Assembly (NCBI GenBank): GCA_950295325.1
Contig: OX485803.1
Coordinates: 49,243,554 to 49,307,553 of the forward strand
From: Polytrichum commune
Lineage: Eukaryota > Streptophyta > Polytrichopsida > Polytrichales > Polytrichaceae
Reading direction: 5' to 3'
DNA length: 64,000 bases
Position numbers and translations under genes: made by a program
The notes under the pieces: model-generated
The model's input: the letters and a program-made list of their open reading frames with translations, nothing else
The model's database searches: none
Told to the model about the DNA's origin: nothing
Part shown: positions 12,772 through 24,100 of the stretch, piece after piece
Numbering within the stretch: the first letter of the stretch is position 1
How the letters are laid out: each line of letters opens with the position of its first letter

Positions 12772-13680
12772 ATGCCTGCAATTAAAGAGCCGTGTAAGCA
12801 GGAGGCGTGCAACATCCAGTCATGTCTCACTAAGAACGCCTTCAATCCCGAAAGGTGAAACTAATCTTCTGATTTCAAAGAACACATGTCATATTATTAG
12901 GGTTTAGAGTTCTCCGTGTTCAAGAGCAATTCGGATCATGTGCACGGGTTATCTCGTTCCTGAATGGATTGTAACGTAACCGGGCCTTGAATGGACACTT
13001 CTATCTCTGCATCTACTTCTCGTAGGATAATCCCTATAAAAAAACTTGTCTTGTTGTTGCCGTTCTTAGATCCACACCTAAGTAACCGAGTAGGGCCCGC
13101 ATGTCTTATTTGGGTTCTTGTCTGAAGAATCGTATGTCAGTCGAATTGTAGATTCGCGAGATTCCATGTTACAGTTGGACAACGTTGATTCGAGGGATGT
13201 CTATTGACATGTCCAAGGCACAGGGGTTTACAGATATTAATACAGTGAAGGATTAAGAAAGAACCCTGTGCAATCTTTTGAACGATGTCAAAGCAAATGT
13301 CTGGATATGACGTATGGGACATTTGTTGATCCTGAAACTATCCTCGATTTGTGATTACAATGGGCTGCTTGGTGTGTTTTTGAACCTACAGATGAGTTGA
13401 GAGTCACAGATAAATCCAGATTGTTATCCTCATTGCATTTTGTGATAACTTCATTTATGTTGAGGATAGTGGTGTTGAGGTCAGCCAATTCTAGGCTTGT
13501 GTTGTTTGTGCCTTTATGATTACTAATACCTTGTCCTCCTCATCCAGATGCCTGGATGTGATTCTCAAGCTGCAGAAATGCTGTGACCATTGTGACAACA
13601 AGTCAACACACTGTGCCTCAGTGAAACCGCTTCTTCAACAGATAACCAAGAAAGCAAGTCAACACAAAGCGCCTCAGTGA
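12772..13680 (+). CDS. CMC4: Small twin-Cx9C protein, CMC4-like (mitochondrial intermembrane space)
   Basis: Two exons, 12772-12854 and 13548-13680, join through an AG|A arginine codon to give 71 residues. Cysteines at residues 8 and 18, 29 and 39, and 40 and 50 give the spacing of a twin Cx9C coiled-coil-helix-coiled-coil-helix protein. The start 'MPAIKEPCKQEACNIQSC' and the block 'RCLDVILKLQKCCDHC' closely resemble CMC4, a small protein of the mitochondrial intermembrane space whose relatives are oxidised by the Mia40 pathway. The exact role is not well defined. The first exon is only 83 bp and the intron is 693 bp, which makes the gene easy to miss. The C-terminus falls in a 56-bp tandem duplication and ends within the second copy. 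A dispersed repeat (family B) lies in the intron. Confidence 0.88.
12960..13105 (+). repeat. Dispersed repeat family B, copy 1 (in CMC4-like intron)
   Basis: It shares 'ttagatccacacctaa' and the 'ctgca.c.acttctc.ta.gat' block with the copy at 52795-53170. Further relatives are at 29980-30200 (-), 38180-38420 (+) and 63070-63290 (+). The element is noncoding and partial here. Confidence 0.6.
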
Positions 13681-13712
13681 ACCTTTCCGGAAAACAGATA
13701 ACCTAGAAGGCC
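13599..13712 (+). repeat. 56-bp tandem duplication covering the CMC4-like stop codon
   Basis: 'caagtcaacaca' starts at 13599 and again at 13655, and 'gcctcagtga' follows in both copies. The period of 56 is not a multiple of three, so the second copy is read in another frame. The same bases code for Ala-Ser-Val in copy 1 and supply the TGA stop at 13678-13680 in copy 2. Confidence 0.85.
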
Positions 13713-15110
13713 TAGCTCACTTGATTGTAAGCAGCTTGGTTATCAATGAGATGAAATCATTTTTCAGTAGATTATAGAATTGAAGCTGAACAGTTGTTGC
13801 TCTTCCTCTTTTCACCTTGTTGCGAGGAGGGCTTCAGAACAGTTCATGTGGCTGACTCACAATTTTATCTCCCTAAGGTTTTTAGACCAGACTTTAAGTT
13901 TAACTACACTGCTCACTTAAAGAATGCCCAAGGTTGAGATTCTGAGTCTTTTGAATGTCTAAAAAACAACTGTAGGCTTTAGAGAACAATGTATCACTAT
14001 CTTTCTCTCCCTTTCACAAACACACACACCTACACGACCTAGTAGGCAAAGTCATTTTTGAAGCCTATATCTACTATTGATGGCTCCTGCCTTGGATTAG
14101 GAGTCTAGGGATGAGCCCTTTAGGTTGAGAGTGCTCGACAGTGCTCGAGCCTCTCTTGTTAATTGCAGCACCATATGCACGTGCGATTTTCATGTTGTGA
14201 ATTTCGTGTTGGAAACAAATATGTTGGTTTGATGTAGAGTACCTTATCAATGAGCTGGGATCAATGACGCAAAGCTGAGCATTGTAGTGAGATTCGATTA
14301 CTTCTCAATTGAGTTATGCTTGTCATCATTGACAAAATAGATTGAGAAGTCTTTCATCATCTGGACACTGGATTCAAAGCCCAGGAAAGACTACTCGGTG
14401 GGTACAATACAAACAAATGCATGAAGCACTTCAATTGAACAATTTCTGATACTCCACAAGAGCAGTGTAAATTTGACATTGAGGGGCATACAATTTGCAA
14501 GATGTGCAACTGCTGCATATCACATGGACAGTGATATAGTGCAACAGGGCAACACAATGTACACTGGTATACGAAATTATGCTGCTGCTACTACAAGTCT
14601 TATTTCAGAGGTTTGTGGAAAGCTTTAATATCATCACACTTAGACAACGAACCATCTTGCTCATGCCCATTTCCAACCACAAGCATCATTTCACCTGCAA
14701 GATTCAGCTGATTTCTGATGGGAATCTCATCCTAACTGGGCTTAGAAACTGGTATAGAATTGCTCCGTCAAAGAAAACAAACTGACCTGCAGTACTGCTA
14801 CAAGTAATTGTGCACAATTGCAGGAAACATACTTGAGCCAAGGTAAGTATAGGTGACCAACATCGGAACCAGAGCACATTGTTTTCCTTCAGCTCAGATG
14901 TTATACATGAAAACTAGTGCCGTGTGCAATCTTTGCAGATAGACGAGATTGTGCTGTCCTTGAGAGTCTGCCTTAAGAAAGTAATGCCTGGTGTCTTCAC
15001 AAAGTACTGAACACTGCGGTTCCTCATATGACTTGTTTCTTGTGTCGCACGGCTAACTTTGCAGAAGAATTGCATGAATTTCATCTCCAGATTAACGAAC
15101 AAAAAACTCT
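13713..15110. other. Intergenic, no gene recognised
   Basis: This is the 3' flank of the CMC4-like gene and the 3' flank of the minus-strand gene at 15111. Stop codons are frequent in all frames and I see no domain, RNA gene or clear repeat. Confidence 0.4.
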
Positions 15111-15518
15111 TTATCTGTTTGCAAAATTACTTGTTTCTCCATCTTCCTTGAAAACCAATTCACCTGAAGGAGAGCTGGATTCACCAAGAAGCTGCTCAGC
15201 AGCCCGTTCCTTCTCAATCCTTTGTCGTTCGCAATCTGCAAACCCTTGAACTATATCTAGCATGGCCCCTGTGGACCCGAAAAACACCAAAGGTCCCAGA
15301 GACTTCCTCTTGATGCCTACTGGGATTGCGAGAAGTGCTCCCATGACTGAAAATATCCATGACCTGCACCCCATTTCACAAAGGGCCCCTCCAATGACTG
15401 ATTCAACACAATCCCAAAACAATCCATGGCCTCCACCAATCACTTGATATTCCTTGACAAAAGATTCAGGAGTTTGAACACCATCAAGGGCCTCAAAAAC
15501 CCAAACCCTAAAACTCAA
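15111..15518 (-). CDS. Small conserved-looking membrane protein, function unknown (N-terminus unresolved)
   Basis: The frame reads 'FRVWVFEALDGVQTPESF', then a Cys/Gly-rich stretch with two hydrophobic segments: 'WIFSVMGALLAIPVGI' and 'LGPLVFFGSTGAMLDIV'. A charged tail ('CERQRIEKERAAEQLL') follows, giving about 135 residues. The even composition, paired membrane helices and glycine motifs look like a real protein, but I cannot name the family. The region starts without an in-frame ATG: the frame stays open upstream to a TAG near 15571 and offers only TTG at 15518. A 5' exon is therefore likely missing, and I could not find a phase-compatible donor. A paired-helix glycine-rich layout is typical of small mitochondrial or plastid inner-membrane proteins, but that is inference. 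Confidence 0.5.
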   Translation of the reverse strand: MSFRVWVFEALDGVQTPESFVKEYQVIGGGHGLFWDCVESVIGGALCEMGCRSWIFSVMGALLAIPVGIKRKSLGPLVFFGSTGAMLDIVQGFADCERQRIEKERAAEQLLGESSSPSGELVFKEDGETSNFANR

Positions 15519-16000
15519 TTCTCCACCCAGGGCATTGCTAAGACCGTATGAGACACTCGTGGCACTGTCTTCCTAGCACTCGAGTTCTGGTGCACCCCCT
15601 CCCTCCTCCCTTCGCACAATTCCACGTACTCACAAACCTCACAATCATGCTCTAAGTTCATTAAGTAGCGCAGAAATGCAGTGATCAGAAACGAAATAAG
15701 GTTGAGATTTATTACCCGTAGAGAGAGCAATCGTCCAAGTTCTGCTCCGCATGCTTCTGTCCGGAATTTGCCATCGCCATCGCTCCTCTTTTGGCCAATA
15801 AGGGTTGCTAATCCAGGTGATGAACAAAACGCAGAGTTTTGGTGAACAAGGAGAACCTCGACCACGTCGCGGGGTTCTTCCGTGTGAAAATGCATTCGGG
15901 CCAGTGCATTCCACCGCATAACGCACTCTGGTGCATTATTTTTTAGTGTTTTTGGCACCTTCTTTATCTTCAAGCATCCCATGGTTATATTCTCAAGGCC
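15519..16000 (-). other. 5' flank of the small membrane-protein gene
   Basis: This stretch should hold the missing first exon and promoter of the gene at 15111-15518. A 155-codon open frame (15515-15982, -) and a second overlapping frame are present, but neither shows a domain. One of them may contain the true first exon. Confidence 0.3.
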
Positions 16001-16002
16001 CC

Positions 16003-16098
16003 TAATTGTTTAATAATGCTAATTTTTTAATAATTCTAATTGTTTAATAATGCTAATTGTTTAATAATGCTAATTGTTTAATAATGCTAGTTGTTTAA
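16003..16098 (+). repeat. 17-bp minisatellite, about 5.5 copies
   Basis: The unit 'taattgtttaataatgc' is repeated head to tail. One unit is altered ('taattttttaataattc'). Confidence 0.9.
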
Positions 16099-16109
16099 CC
16101 TGAGGCTCA

Positions 16110-16500
16110 AAAGGGGTGCTTATATGGGACAACTTACGGCCACTTCGCACATTAGACTTAAGGCCCGTGACCATTGCATTTTAAATCTCTCATTGGTCGA
16201 AAAGGCCAAGACTATCCAAGTTCACTTCACACTAAAAGGTGAAGGCTTACGGGTCCAAAGAAATCATCATGGATAAAAATTCTACATGGATTCCTACATG
16301 GGAGACTATAGATATTGTTTCTTGGTTTGCAAGAGTTTGCATTAGGCCCACCTCCAAGAGGTAAGCCTGATGCAAATTCCGGCAAACTATGTTAGTTAAA
16401 CAACTAATACGGCCTTTGGATGAGGGTTAAGGGCCCTTAAAATTACATGGTCATGGGCCTTGGCTTGTGTGATATGTGGCCCTTATTCAATGATTTGTAC
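16110..16500 (+). repeat. Dispersed repeat family A, copy 1 (diverged)
   Basis: It shares the series 'ggccactt..caca', 'cccgtgaccattgca', 'ctctcattgg', 'ccaagtt.acttcacact' and 'ctacatggattcctacatgg' with copies at 29080-29560 (-), 37370-37870, 45225-45700 and 45715-45940. It is noncoding and of unidentified class. Confidence 0.65.
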
Positions 16501-19500
16501 GTGAACCCCCAACATGTATTGAAACCAATATTTTATTTGGTCTATGATGTTCAATCTATATACACACAACCTATTCAAAACAAGAAGTGAATTCGAAGTC
16601 ATGTGTAACAAGTTACGGTGATTGTATATATATGGTATGTATTTGAGCCTAGGTCATTTACATGAGTTCAACATTTTCCAAAATTTATTTTACATATTTG
16701 TGCATGATTTGATTGTCATAATGCATATGATAAATGTGTTGATTTAATATGGTCATTTTAAACTTTTATAGTTATAAATATTAAAATTGATCTTAACCCC
16801 CCCCCCCCCCCGCGCGCATTTGATACCTTCAAACCCATAATGAGCCTCTTGGACATAACAAGTCCTATGCTCACTTCATAATCATTTAGCATTTTGAGGT
16901 GGTGTGAGGTGGTGCTCATGATTTAGGCAAGAAGATGACTCAAATAGAGGATAACCTCACCCTCCCTGGCCCATGATCAAGGTTGCATTGTCTATCTATG
17001 TGATCCAAAGACCTAGAGGAGATGATATTCAAATCTTACTAGTCATTGAAGGCTACTCCCTTTGTATTCAACATACTTCAGTGACAATTCTAAGTTGAAA
17101 GGAGCAATTATCACCAACTATGGGACTCAGTCATTCCAAAATTATGTAGGTTGTCCCGCATGGCACAATGATCTTACAAACAATCTATGATATTCAATTT
17201 GAATTCTCCACAATCAACCTAAACGTCTTTTGATGCTCGCATAAGTGCACTATTGTTTTGACATGAGAGCATGAAATATTGCTTGAGGAACGCTATGCTA
17301 GCCCAAGGATAAATGTTTTATCCACAAATTAGATTTAAGTGATAACACATAGTATCTGTGAAAACGTCATTTTCACATGTGACCATTTTTTTCAAGGCCG
17401 ACTTAGTTTCTAGTCTTGTGGAGTGCACTTCAACTTTGGAAAAAATATAATTAATTTGAAACTAATTTTTGTATGGGCACCTATAGTGCAAGTTTATAGA
17501 GTAAAGAAGAAGTCTTTAAATATCACAAATGTTATGTTTTGATTGTTATCAAGAGTGTTTGCAGTAACAATGAAGAACATGACATTCATGATATTGAAAG
17601 ACTTTTTCTTTTGGTAATATGTGCACATGCTACTAGCATTTTGTAAATACATGCAAATATAGTTGGAAGAAGTTGCCTCCAAAGACCAATTCAAGCCGGC
17701 CTTCCTTGTATTCAAGAAAACGACATTTGTGACATTTTTGAGTGTCTTGTGATGTTTTCACGAATACCATCTCAATATCATTAAATTATGTATTTTGGAG
17801 TTTTTGAAATGGAAGCAATGAACTTTAAACCAAACTTCAGTTTTTCTATATTAATTTGAGGTATATCCCATAAATTCCTCTAAAGTGATCAATAATTCTC
17901 CTAGAGTCTTGAACTTCAACCGGTTATTTCTCAAACTCAACCGGTTCATCTGTAACTAACTGTCGGTTCTCCCCGATCATTGGTCTTCTATGATCTCTCA
18001 CAAGACTTTTTGGTGACACCAACGCCACTTGGTAACATGCATGGTCCCATCACCATTGAAAATTAATGAGATACCAAGGTCATGGCAACTATGCTAGTCA
18101 ATTCCCAAGAGAAGACAAAAATAGCCTAGTGGCCAATAATATATCACCAAGTACTCTACTCATCACAAGGATCGTTCCATCATCAATGCATAGATTTGGA
18201 AGTACATGCGGTCCTCTACATGTGCTACCCTCTTTAGTTGTTAAAATTGTCTAAGAGCAAAATCACCCCAACGCCAACCCCAGAGCTCATATGAATGACT
18301 ATCTCATGGCCATAAAGGTTGAGGAAGGGCCACATGCCCACCACAATCTCAACCCCAACTCCAAGAGCTCAGTACGGGATGACAATATAGGTTGAGGAAG
18401 GGCCATTTGCACATCCTAACCTAAAGGAGAGTATGAAAAGCTTATGGGGTTGTCAACTCTTCCCTTTAAAAATGATTGTTTATTTTCACATAAAGAGGAG
18501 AAACGTGTCATGGAAAGAGGGCGTTGAAAGGAATCCATTCATTTGATCTATGTTTGGATTTGAAAAGGTTGCCACTTTCAGATGTTAGTTTGGGAATCAA
18601 TTAGAATTTTTTTTTGTGTTTTTGTTTATAGGTCTTAAAAAATGGGTCACATCCAAGCTTCCTAGGTGTTGGAATATAAATCTAAGAAAGTATATAATTT
18701 TTTCAATTTATTGTCTTAAGAATGTTAAATATAATGCAAAAACAACTCCATGATTTTACTAAAACGTTTTTGTTAGAAAGACTAACATAGCATCCATCCA
18801 AGTTTTCACATATATTCCAATATTATATAAATGAATGGCGCTAAAAAAATCAACATATTGCCCCCCCCCCCCCTTGACAATATGTCATTTATTGCATGTA
18901 TGTACTAACAAATACGCTAGGTGCACACCCTAAGTACAAAACCTCAAATATGCATGCCACAATAATCATCATTTACAAAATTTGCCATATTGTTCATTGG
19001 GTTATGGTTTTTTATTCTCAGGGGGGTCAGTGTGTTAAAAAGTTAAGGATATAGGTGCGAACAACCACTATTTTATAGGGGGGTATTGCTTTCAATTCTT
19101 CTTCTTTTCACATGCTATCATTATGTAATTTTCTACTTTGGGTTAATAGAAAAATGGCTTGCATTACTTATAATTCCAAATTACCTATTATTCCATACCC
19201 TATAGTACTTTAAAGATGTCCAGTGCCATTTTTGATACCCTATATTACTCTTAAGTCCATTTATAATTTTTTGCCCCCATGTTTTTAAAATACCCTATCA
19301 TTTGTTCGCACGTATATTGCTACTCCAACCAATGACTACCCCCCCCCCTCCGTTTTTATTACATGGCCCACATCGACACGAGAGTGGGCAACCACATGGT
19401 TCCTTGCTGCAAATTCCATATGGCGACAAGGATATAGAGAACCCATAAAAGAGTTGGCAGTGGACGGCATAGGCCAAACATGTTCCCAACCAAAAACTTG

Positions 19501-20451
19501 GTTCCATAATTGGTGGGCATATGATTTCTACTAGTATTTCAAGATGAGATTGAATTTCATGTCTTTTCATTATCCATGTTAAAATGATGGGTGAAATTTT
19601 AGGAGTTCAATCAAACCTTCAATGCTATAATGTAGAAAACACAATGCTATACTCATGTACTCAACCTTTTAGAAAACTTTTGTACACCATGGAATCTAAG
19701 TTGACACATGCTTTGCTTAGGGGTGTGTTGAGGGAACTCATATTCAATGTTAAATCTAGGAACTTTAGAATCTAGTAAACCCATATTACCACAATTGCAA
19801 GGCACATGTACCCTCACGCAACCTCCCCCCAATCATAACATTATTAAACAATGTGCATTCGTTCATGTGCACTAGTTCAAATTGAAAATGCACTACCTAT
19901 GACATCCCATGGTTATATTAACTGGGTCCACATGAACAAACGCGCACTGCTTAATAATATTATGAATCTAGACTTACCATTGTTTTGATTTTAAAGTGGA
20001 ACTCCGAATGCATGGTCAATGATGTTATATGGCACAAAACATAGAATGTTCTAAATTATTCATAACACTGAGTCGAAAAATCTCTTGGGGCACTAACAAA
20101 ACAAAGAGCGCATAAACCTTGTCCTAGTGTGAACTTCTAAGTCTTTGTGGGGGTGGAAAAGGGTCAACGAAGTAGCACTAACCTGGAGGCTACCTATTTA
20201 GTGGGAGTCGCTTTCTCCTAGACTCCACAAGCTCCCGCTCTCTCCCTCCCCCTCTCCCCCTCCCTCTCGCTCTCGCTCGCGCGCGGCTTCCGATCAACGA
20301 CAACGCGGGTGTGCCGACTACAATTGAGCTCCAGATTTAGATTCTAGATGCTCCTCTTCATCATTTTCCACTCAAGCCCAACATCATTCTGATCAGAATC
20401 ACTCGAGAACGGCGGTCGGGAGGCGGTGCGGAATTAGCTCTACCGGTGGGG
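16500..20451. other. AT-rich repeat-bearing intergenic region upstream of STIG1-like gene
   Basis: No gene is seen. It has poly-C runs at about 16798-16811, 18862-18873 and 19339-19347 and a family D repeat at about 17860-17980. A CT-rich tract (20226-20285, mostly 'ctctccc' repeats) lies 170-230 bp before the STIG1-like start, where a plant promoter or 5' untranslated region would be expected. Confidence 0.45.
17860..17980 (+). repeat. Dispersed repeat family D, copy 2
   Basis: It contains 'ttgaggtatatc', 'aattctcct.gagtct', 'aaccggttatttctcaaac' and 'catctgtaactaac', matching about 300-400 (+) and about 36715-36900 (-). Confidence 0.65.
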
Positions 20452-21132
20452 ATGGAGTTCGTCGTAGAACTTCTTGTGCTCCTCGCACTTGTCAGCATTT
20501 CCTGTGCTTCCCCCCTTCAGAAACATGAGGGATCCAAGCCTGAGATCTCGAACTTGGTGGGAACCGGTGGTCACATTTCGGTCACCGGCGGCAAGGATAT
20601 GGAGGCCAGCTCGGCGACGTCGAGTGTGTTGCAGGGAGCAGGGCGGTTTATGCTCTCCTCAATGAGCAGCAGAAGGCAGCTGTTGGCGTCGAACGAGGAG
20701 GACCATCAGCGTGAGCGGTTTGTGCTCTCGTCAATGAGAAGCAGGAGGCGGATGTTGGCGTCGACGGAGGAGAATCAACAGGGCGCAGCGAACGGGTTCT
20801 GTGGAGTGGGCTCGCCCCCGCACTACAAGTGCGCCTCCATCCTGCCAGTCGCGAAGAACGCCACCTGTTGCAATGGTTTCTGCGCAGACGCCTTCTCCGA
20901 CTTCCTCCACTGCGGGGGTTGTTTCAACCGGTGTAAATACGGGATCCAGCGCTGCTGCTGCGGTAAGTGCGTTAAGATCCTGTCCGACCGTCACAACTGC
21001 GGGTCTTGTGGCCACCGATGCCTGCACAAGGAGCGGTGCGAGTACGGGATCTGTGGGTACGGGAGGGGGTCGTCATCCAACAATTCAACTTCTTCCGCTA
21101 CCACCGCCCCCGCTTCCTTGCCCTCCAAATAA
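20452..21132 (+). CDS. STIG1-like secreted cysteine-rich protein
   Basis: This is an intronless frame of 226 residues from ATG 20452. Residues 1-20 ('MEFVVELLVLLALVSISCAS') form a good signal peptide, so the product should enter the secretory pathway and apoplast. Residues 117-201 form the cysteine-rich STIG1 module, with the usual 'CCNGFCAD', 'CGGC', 'C.CG.CV', 'CG.CG..C' spacing. In flowering plants STIG1 proteins act in stigma exudate, pollen-tube growth and GRI-type cell-death signalling; which role applies here is unknown. Residues 64-110 contain an imperfect duplication of about 23 residues ('RFMLSSMSSRRQLLAS' and 'RFVLSSMRSRRRMLAS') with dibasic sites that could be protease-processed. 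The C-terminal tail is Ser/Thr/Asn-rich with possible N-glycosylation sites. A GTG in frame six bases upstream is not a plausible start. Confidence 0.88.
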   Translation: MEFVVELLVLLALVSISCASPLQKHEGSKPEISNLVGTGGHISVTGGKDMEASSATSSVLQGAGRFMLSSMSSRRQLLASNEEDHQRERFVLSSMRSRRRMLASTEENQQGAANGFCGVGSPPHYKCASILPVAKNATCCNGFCADAFSDFLHCGGCFNRCKYGIQRCCCGKCVKILSDRHNCGSCGHRCLHKERCEYGICGYGRGSSSNNSTSSATTAPASLPSK

Positions 21133-24100
21133 GCTTCGGTCCTGTTCTTGCATTTCACGTGATGGAATAATGCTGCTGTTCTGGCGTATAATACAGCGTG
21201 CTGCCATGTTTACGTTGCTATCCGACATGAGTACACTGTGCTCGATCACAAGGTTGTGTTCGGTGTTTTGAAGCCAACCGGATGCAACCGTGTAGATTTT
21301 TGTTATGGTCCAGTTGGTCGATCACCTAAACGAATGCTGCGTCTTGGGAGGGTGGTCGATGTCGACATTTCGTTCTCAATAAGGTCGACGGTAGAGGGTG
21401 TGGGAGATGCTTAGGTCGGCCTTACCACAAACATTTTGCTACGCCGTCATCGGCTGTTGGCAGGCTACTCATAATATTCTTCGGTCGTGATTGTCGATAT
21501 TCGAAGTTGAAGTGCCGGCCCTGTCTTAGCATTTTAAGGTTCACTGGACTCCTTGTTTAGATTTTAAAGAAATAGGAAGCTTGCATTCATGATTCTGTTT
21601 AGCAGAGACACTGTTTCGCCACTGCTCATGTGTATGTGCGTGTTGTTGTGATTCGTGAACTGTGGCTGGACGTTCATTTTCTCTTATACTATATCCAGTT
21701 GGTTGGGATCTGAATTGTAGTTGTTGCCTATTTCGTCTCACATAAGGCCCCTTTGGAGTTCATCACCTCTGTCCAGCATCATTGATCTGACGGCACAATG
21801 TGACACACTGACCTTGGTGATCAATTTCTTCCAAATCATTAGCAAATGTGGGTTTGTCTGCATGTATAATATTCTTCGAGATATGATTCTCATATTCACC
21901 TTAATGTACGAGTGATGAATGTTTAATCATTCACACATATCGGCGCTGTAACTTCTCCTTCGAGTCCTTACATCTTCTCCAATCCATTCTCTAGGAATGC
22001 CGTTTTCCTCTTTTGAAGTGAAGTTCTTAAGCTTGGGTAGTGTTTCGGCCCCAAATGTTAACGGTAGCATTTTGTCTCCAGTAAGGTCTCCAGGTTGTGC
22101 AACAGACCTCCGTTCCGCCGGAGTCTATATCTATACAGCCTGTCTTGCGTCTTTCCATTCTATCGGCTTCCTCTCTCCGTGCATTTCCACGAGGCCATTT
22201 TTTTGCCTTCGATTTCATTGCCATCTTAGGCACATACTCCACCCTTGCATGAATCCGTTCAAGTCCATATGAGTAGATGTACACACATTCCAAATTCCAT
22301 CTTTTCAATCTATGTGAGAGTCTATCCTACGCAGGGTCACACAGGAACTAATAAAAAGAAATATAATGATAATTTGTGTAAGTAAGAATATTGGACAACA
22401 CTTATGTCAATTATTTCCATGCTTCTTCAAGCGCTAGGATACACAAAATTCCAACCAATCATAAGTCAACCCATTAGGCAATACAGCCTCACACACGTAG
22501 CACCTCGTTTAGAGTCGTGTTCTCAAGCTTGGGTAGTGTTTCTGTCCCAATTGGTAACTGGTAACCCTTTTGCCTCAGCAAGGTATGTGGCATTCGCCTG
22601 AGTCCATAAGTGTTTCCATTGCAATTGGGTCCTAGTCGCCAGCTACCTGGACATGCGCACCGAAGGTGTAATTCACGTACAAGCAGTATGTCAACGTTCC
22701 TAATCCAGCCAGCTCACTGAAGGTGACAGCCCGCTGTAGATGCAATAGGTAATCATCTTGGTTCAGAGGAATATCCACAGAACCATGCCCTTTGGGTTTG
22801 TTCCTTTGTTGAAAACCGCTTAGTAGATTCATCCATGCGACATCCTTGGGGCGTCTTTGCACCGAATGGTATGACGTACAGAAGAGGTACAGAAGTCGGG
22901 GTCAAGGTAGAGTGTTGCAGACGGGACGCCATTGACTTCCGACGTACCATGCAAACTTGCGACCAACTATGCAAACGCTATGGAGCTGAGCGAGCAAGGC
23001 TTCTAAAGGCCGAATGGCCGCCATGCAGGCTGTCATGTTGTGAGATTTTTGGAGGGAATCTTAACGGTCGACCCCACCTGTTGTGATTATTTTATAGTAA
23101 ACAAAGAGCAAGTAACTTAGAAGGTGAGTAATGTAGAGGATAGTGAGATTGAAAGGTTGTAGGAAGTGGAAACCCAAAGAGACGACGGGTGGGGCACTTG
23201 ACCTAGGTTTTCAGAGGTGCCTTAAAATCGAAATGAAATGAACGTGCATCGAGGAACTCTTAACCTTCGTTAATTTGTGGAGTCCGAAACTTAAATTGCA
23301 AAATTATCTGGTTTCCGATGTGAGAATTGTTGAGGCTCAGCAGAACTCGGTGCAGAGCAGCACATGTGCCAAGAAACTTCATGGATTAATGTCTCGGAAA
23401 TCACGACTAAATGTCTCCGTGAATGTCTACCATCCATGACTTTGTTCTGGTCTGGGAAAATGCCTCTTCGGAAACCACTCAACTATCAGAATGTCAGGCT
23501 CAACATTTCAGCCACTACAATGTCTCGGAAATGTCACTTCAGCTCCTGGGCCCACCAGATATACATTGAGCTTCAACAGGATTCCACCTAAGATTTCCCA
23601 CCTATGTGAAGCATCGGTGATTAATACCCTGCTATTCGGAGGGCCAGCCTGCACCTGCTGACGGGCGCCGGTTCAACACCGCGGTGCCACTGAGCCTGCA
23701 TATGGGTGGATGGACCGTTCATCCTGGTTTAGCCGAAAATTTGACATAAGAGTTCTTCAGCTGAGGGACTCCAGCCTCAATGAATGTCGACACCCACTCC
23801 CGCTGAAGAGCTCAACCAAGATGGACTGCAGGAGCATTCTGCACCGAAGCTCAGAGCAAATGGGCGACCCAACAACGCCCAACTGCGAACACCTAAGAGA
23901 AAGATCCCAAACACGTATTGCCAATTGAGAAGGCAAAGAAAGCTGCACTAGCTCGAAAGAGATACCAGAAATTTGGAAGGGCGGGGCGTTGCTTCTTTTC
24001 ATAGGAAATTTGTGAGAATACCTGGAACTTCAGTTGTTAATTTTGAGGGTCGTGGTGCATAGTGATTTTGATTCAGGGTACTGGACTTAGTAAGTGGTGG

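Noticed and set aside
12510-12781. Overlapping frames on both strands just before the CMC4-like start
   Set aside because: They overlap each other and the CMC4-like 5' region and have no domain. The real gene uses another frame starting at 12772.
16798-16814. Poly-C runs (also near 18862, 19339, 38887) as possible functional sites
   Set aside because: They are ordinary mononucleotide runs, common in this AT-rich intergenic DNA and prone to sequencing error.
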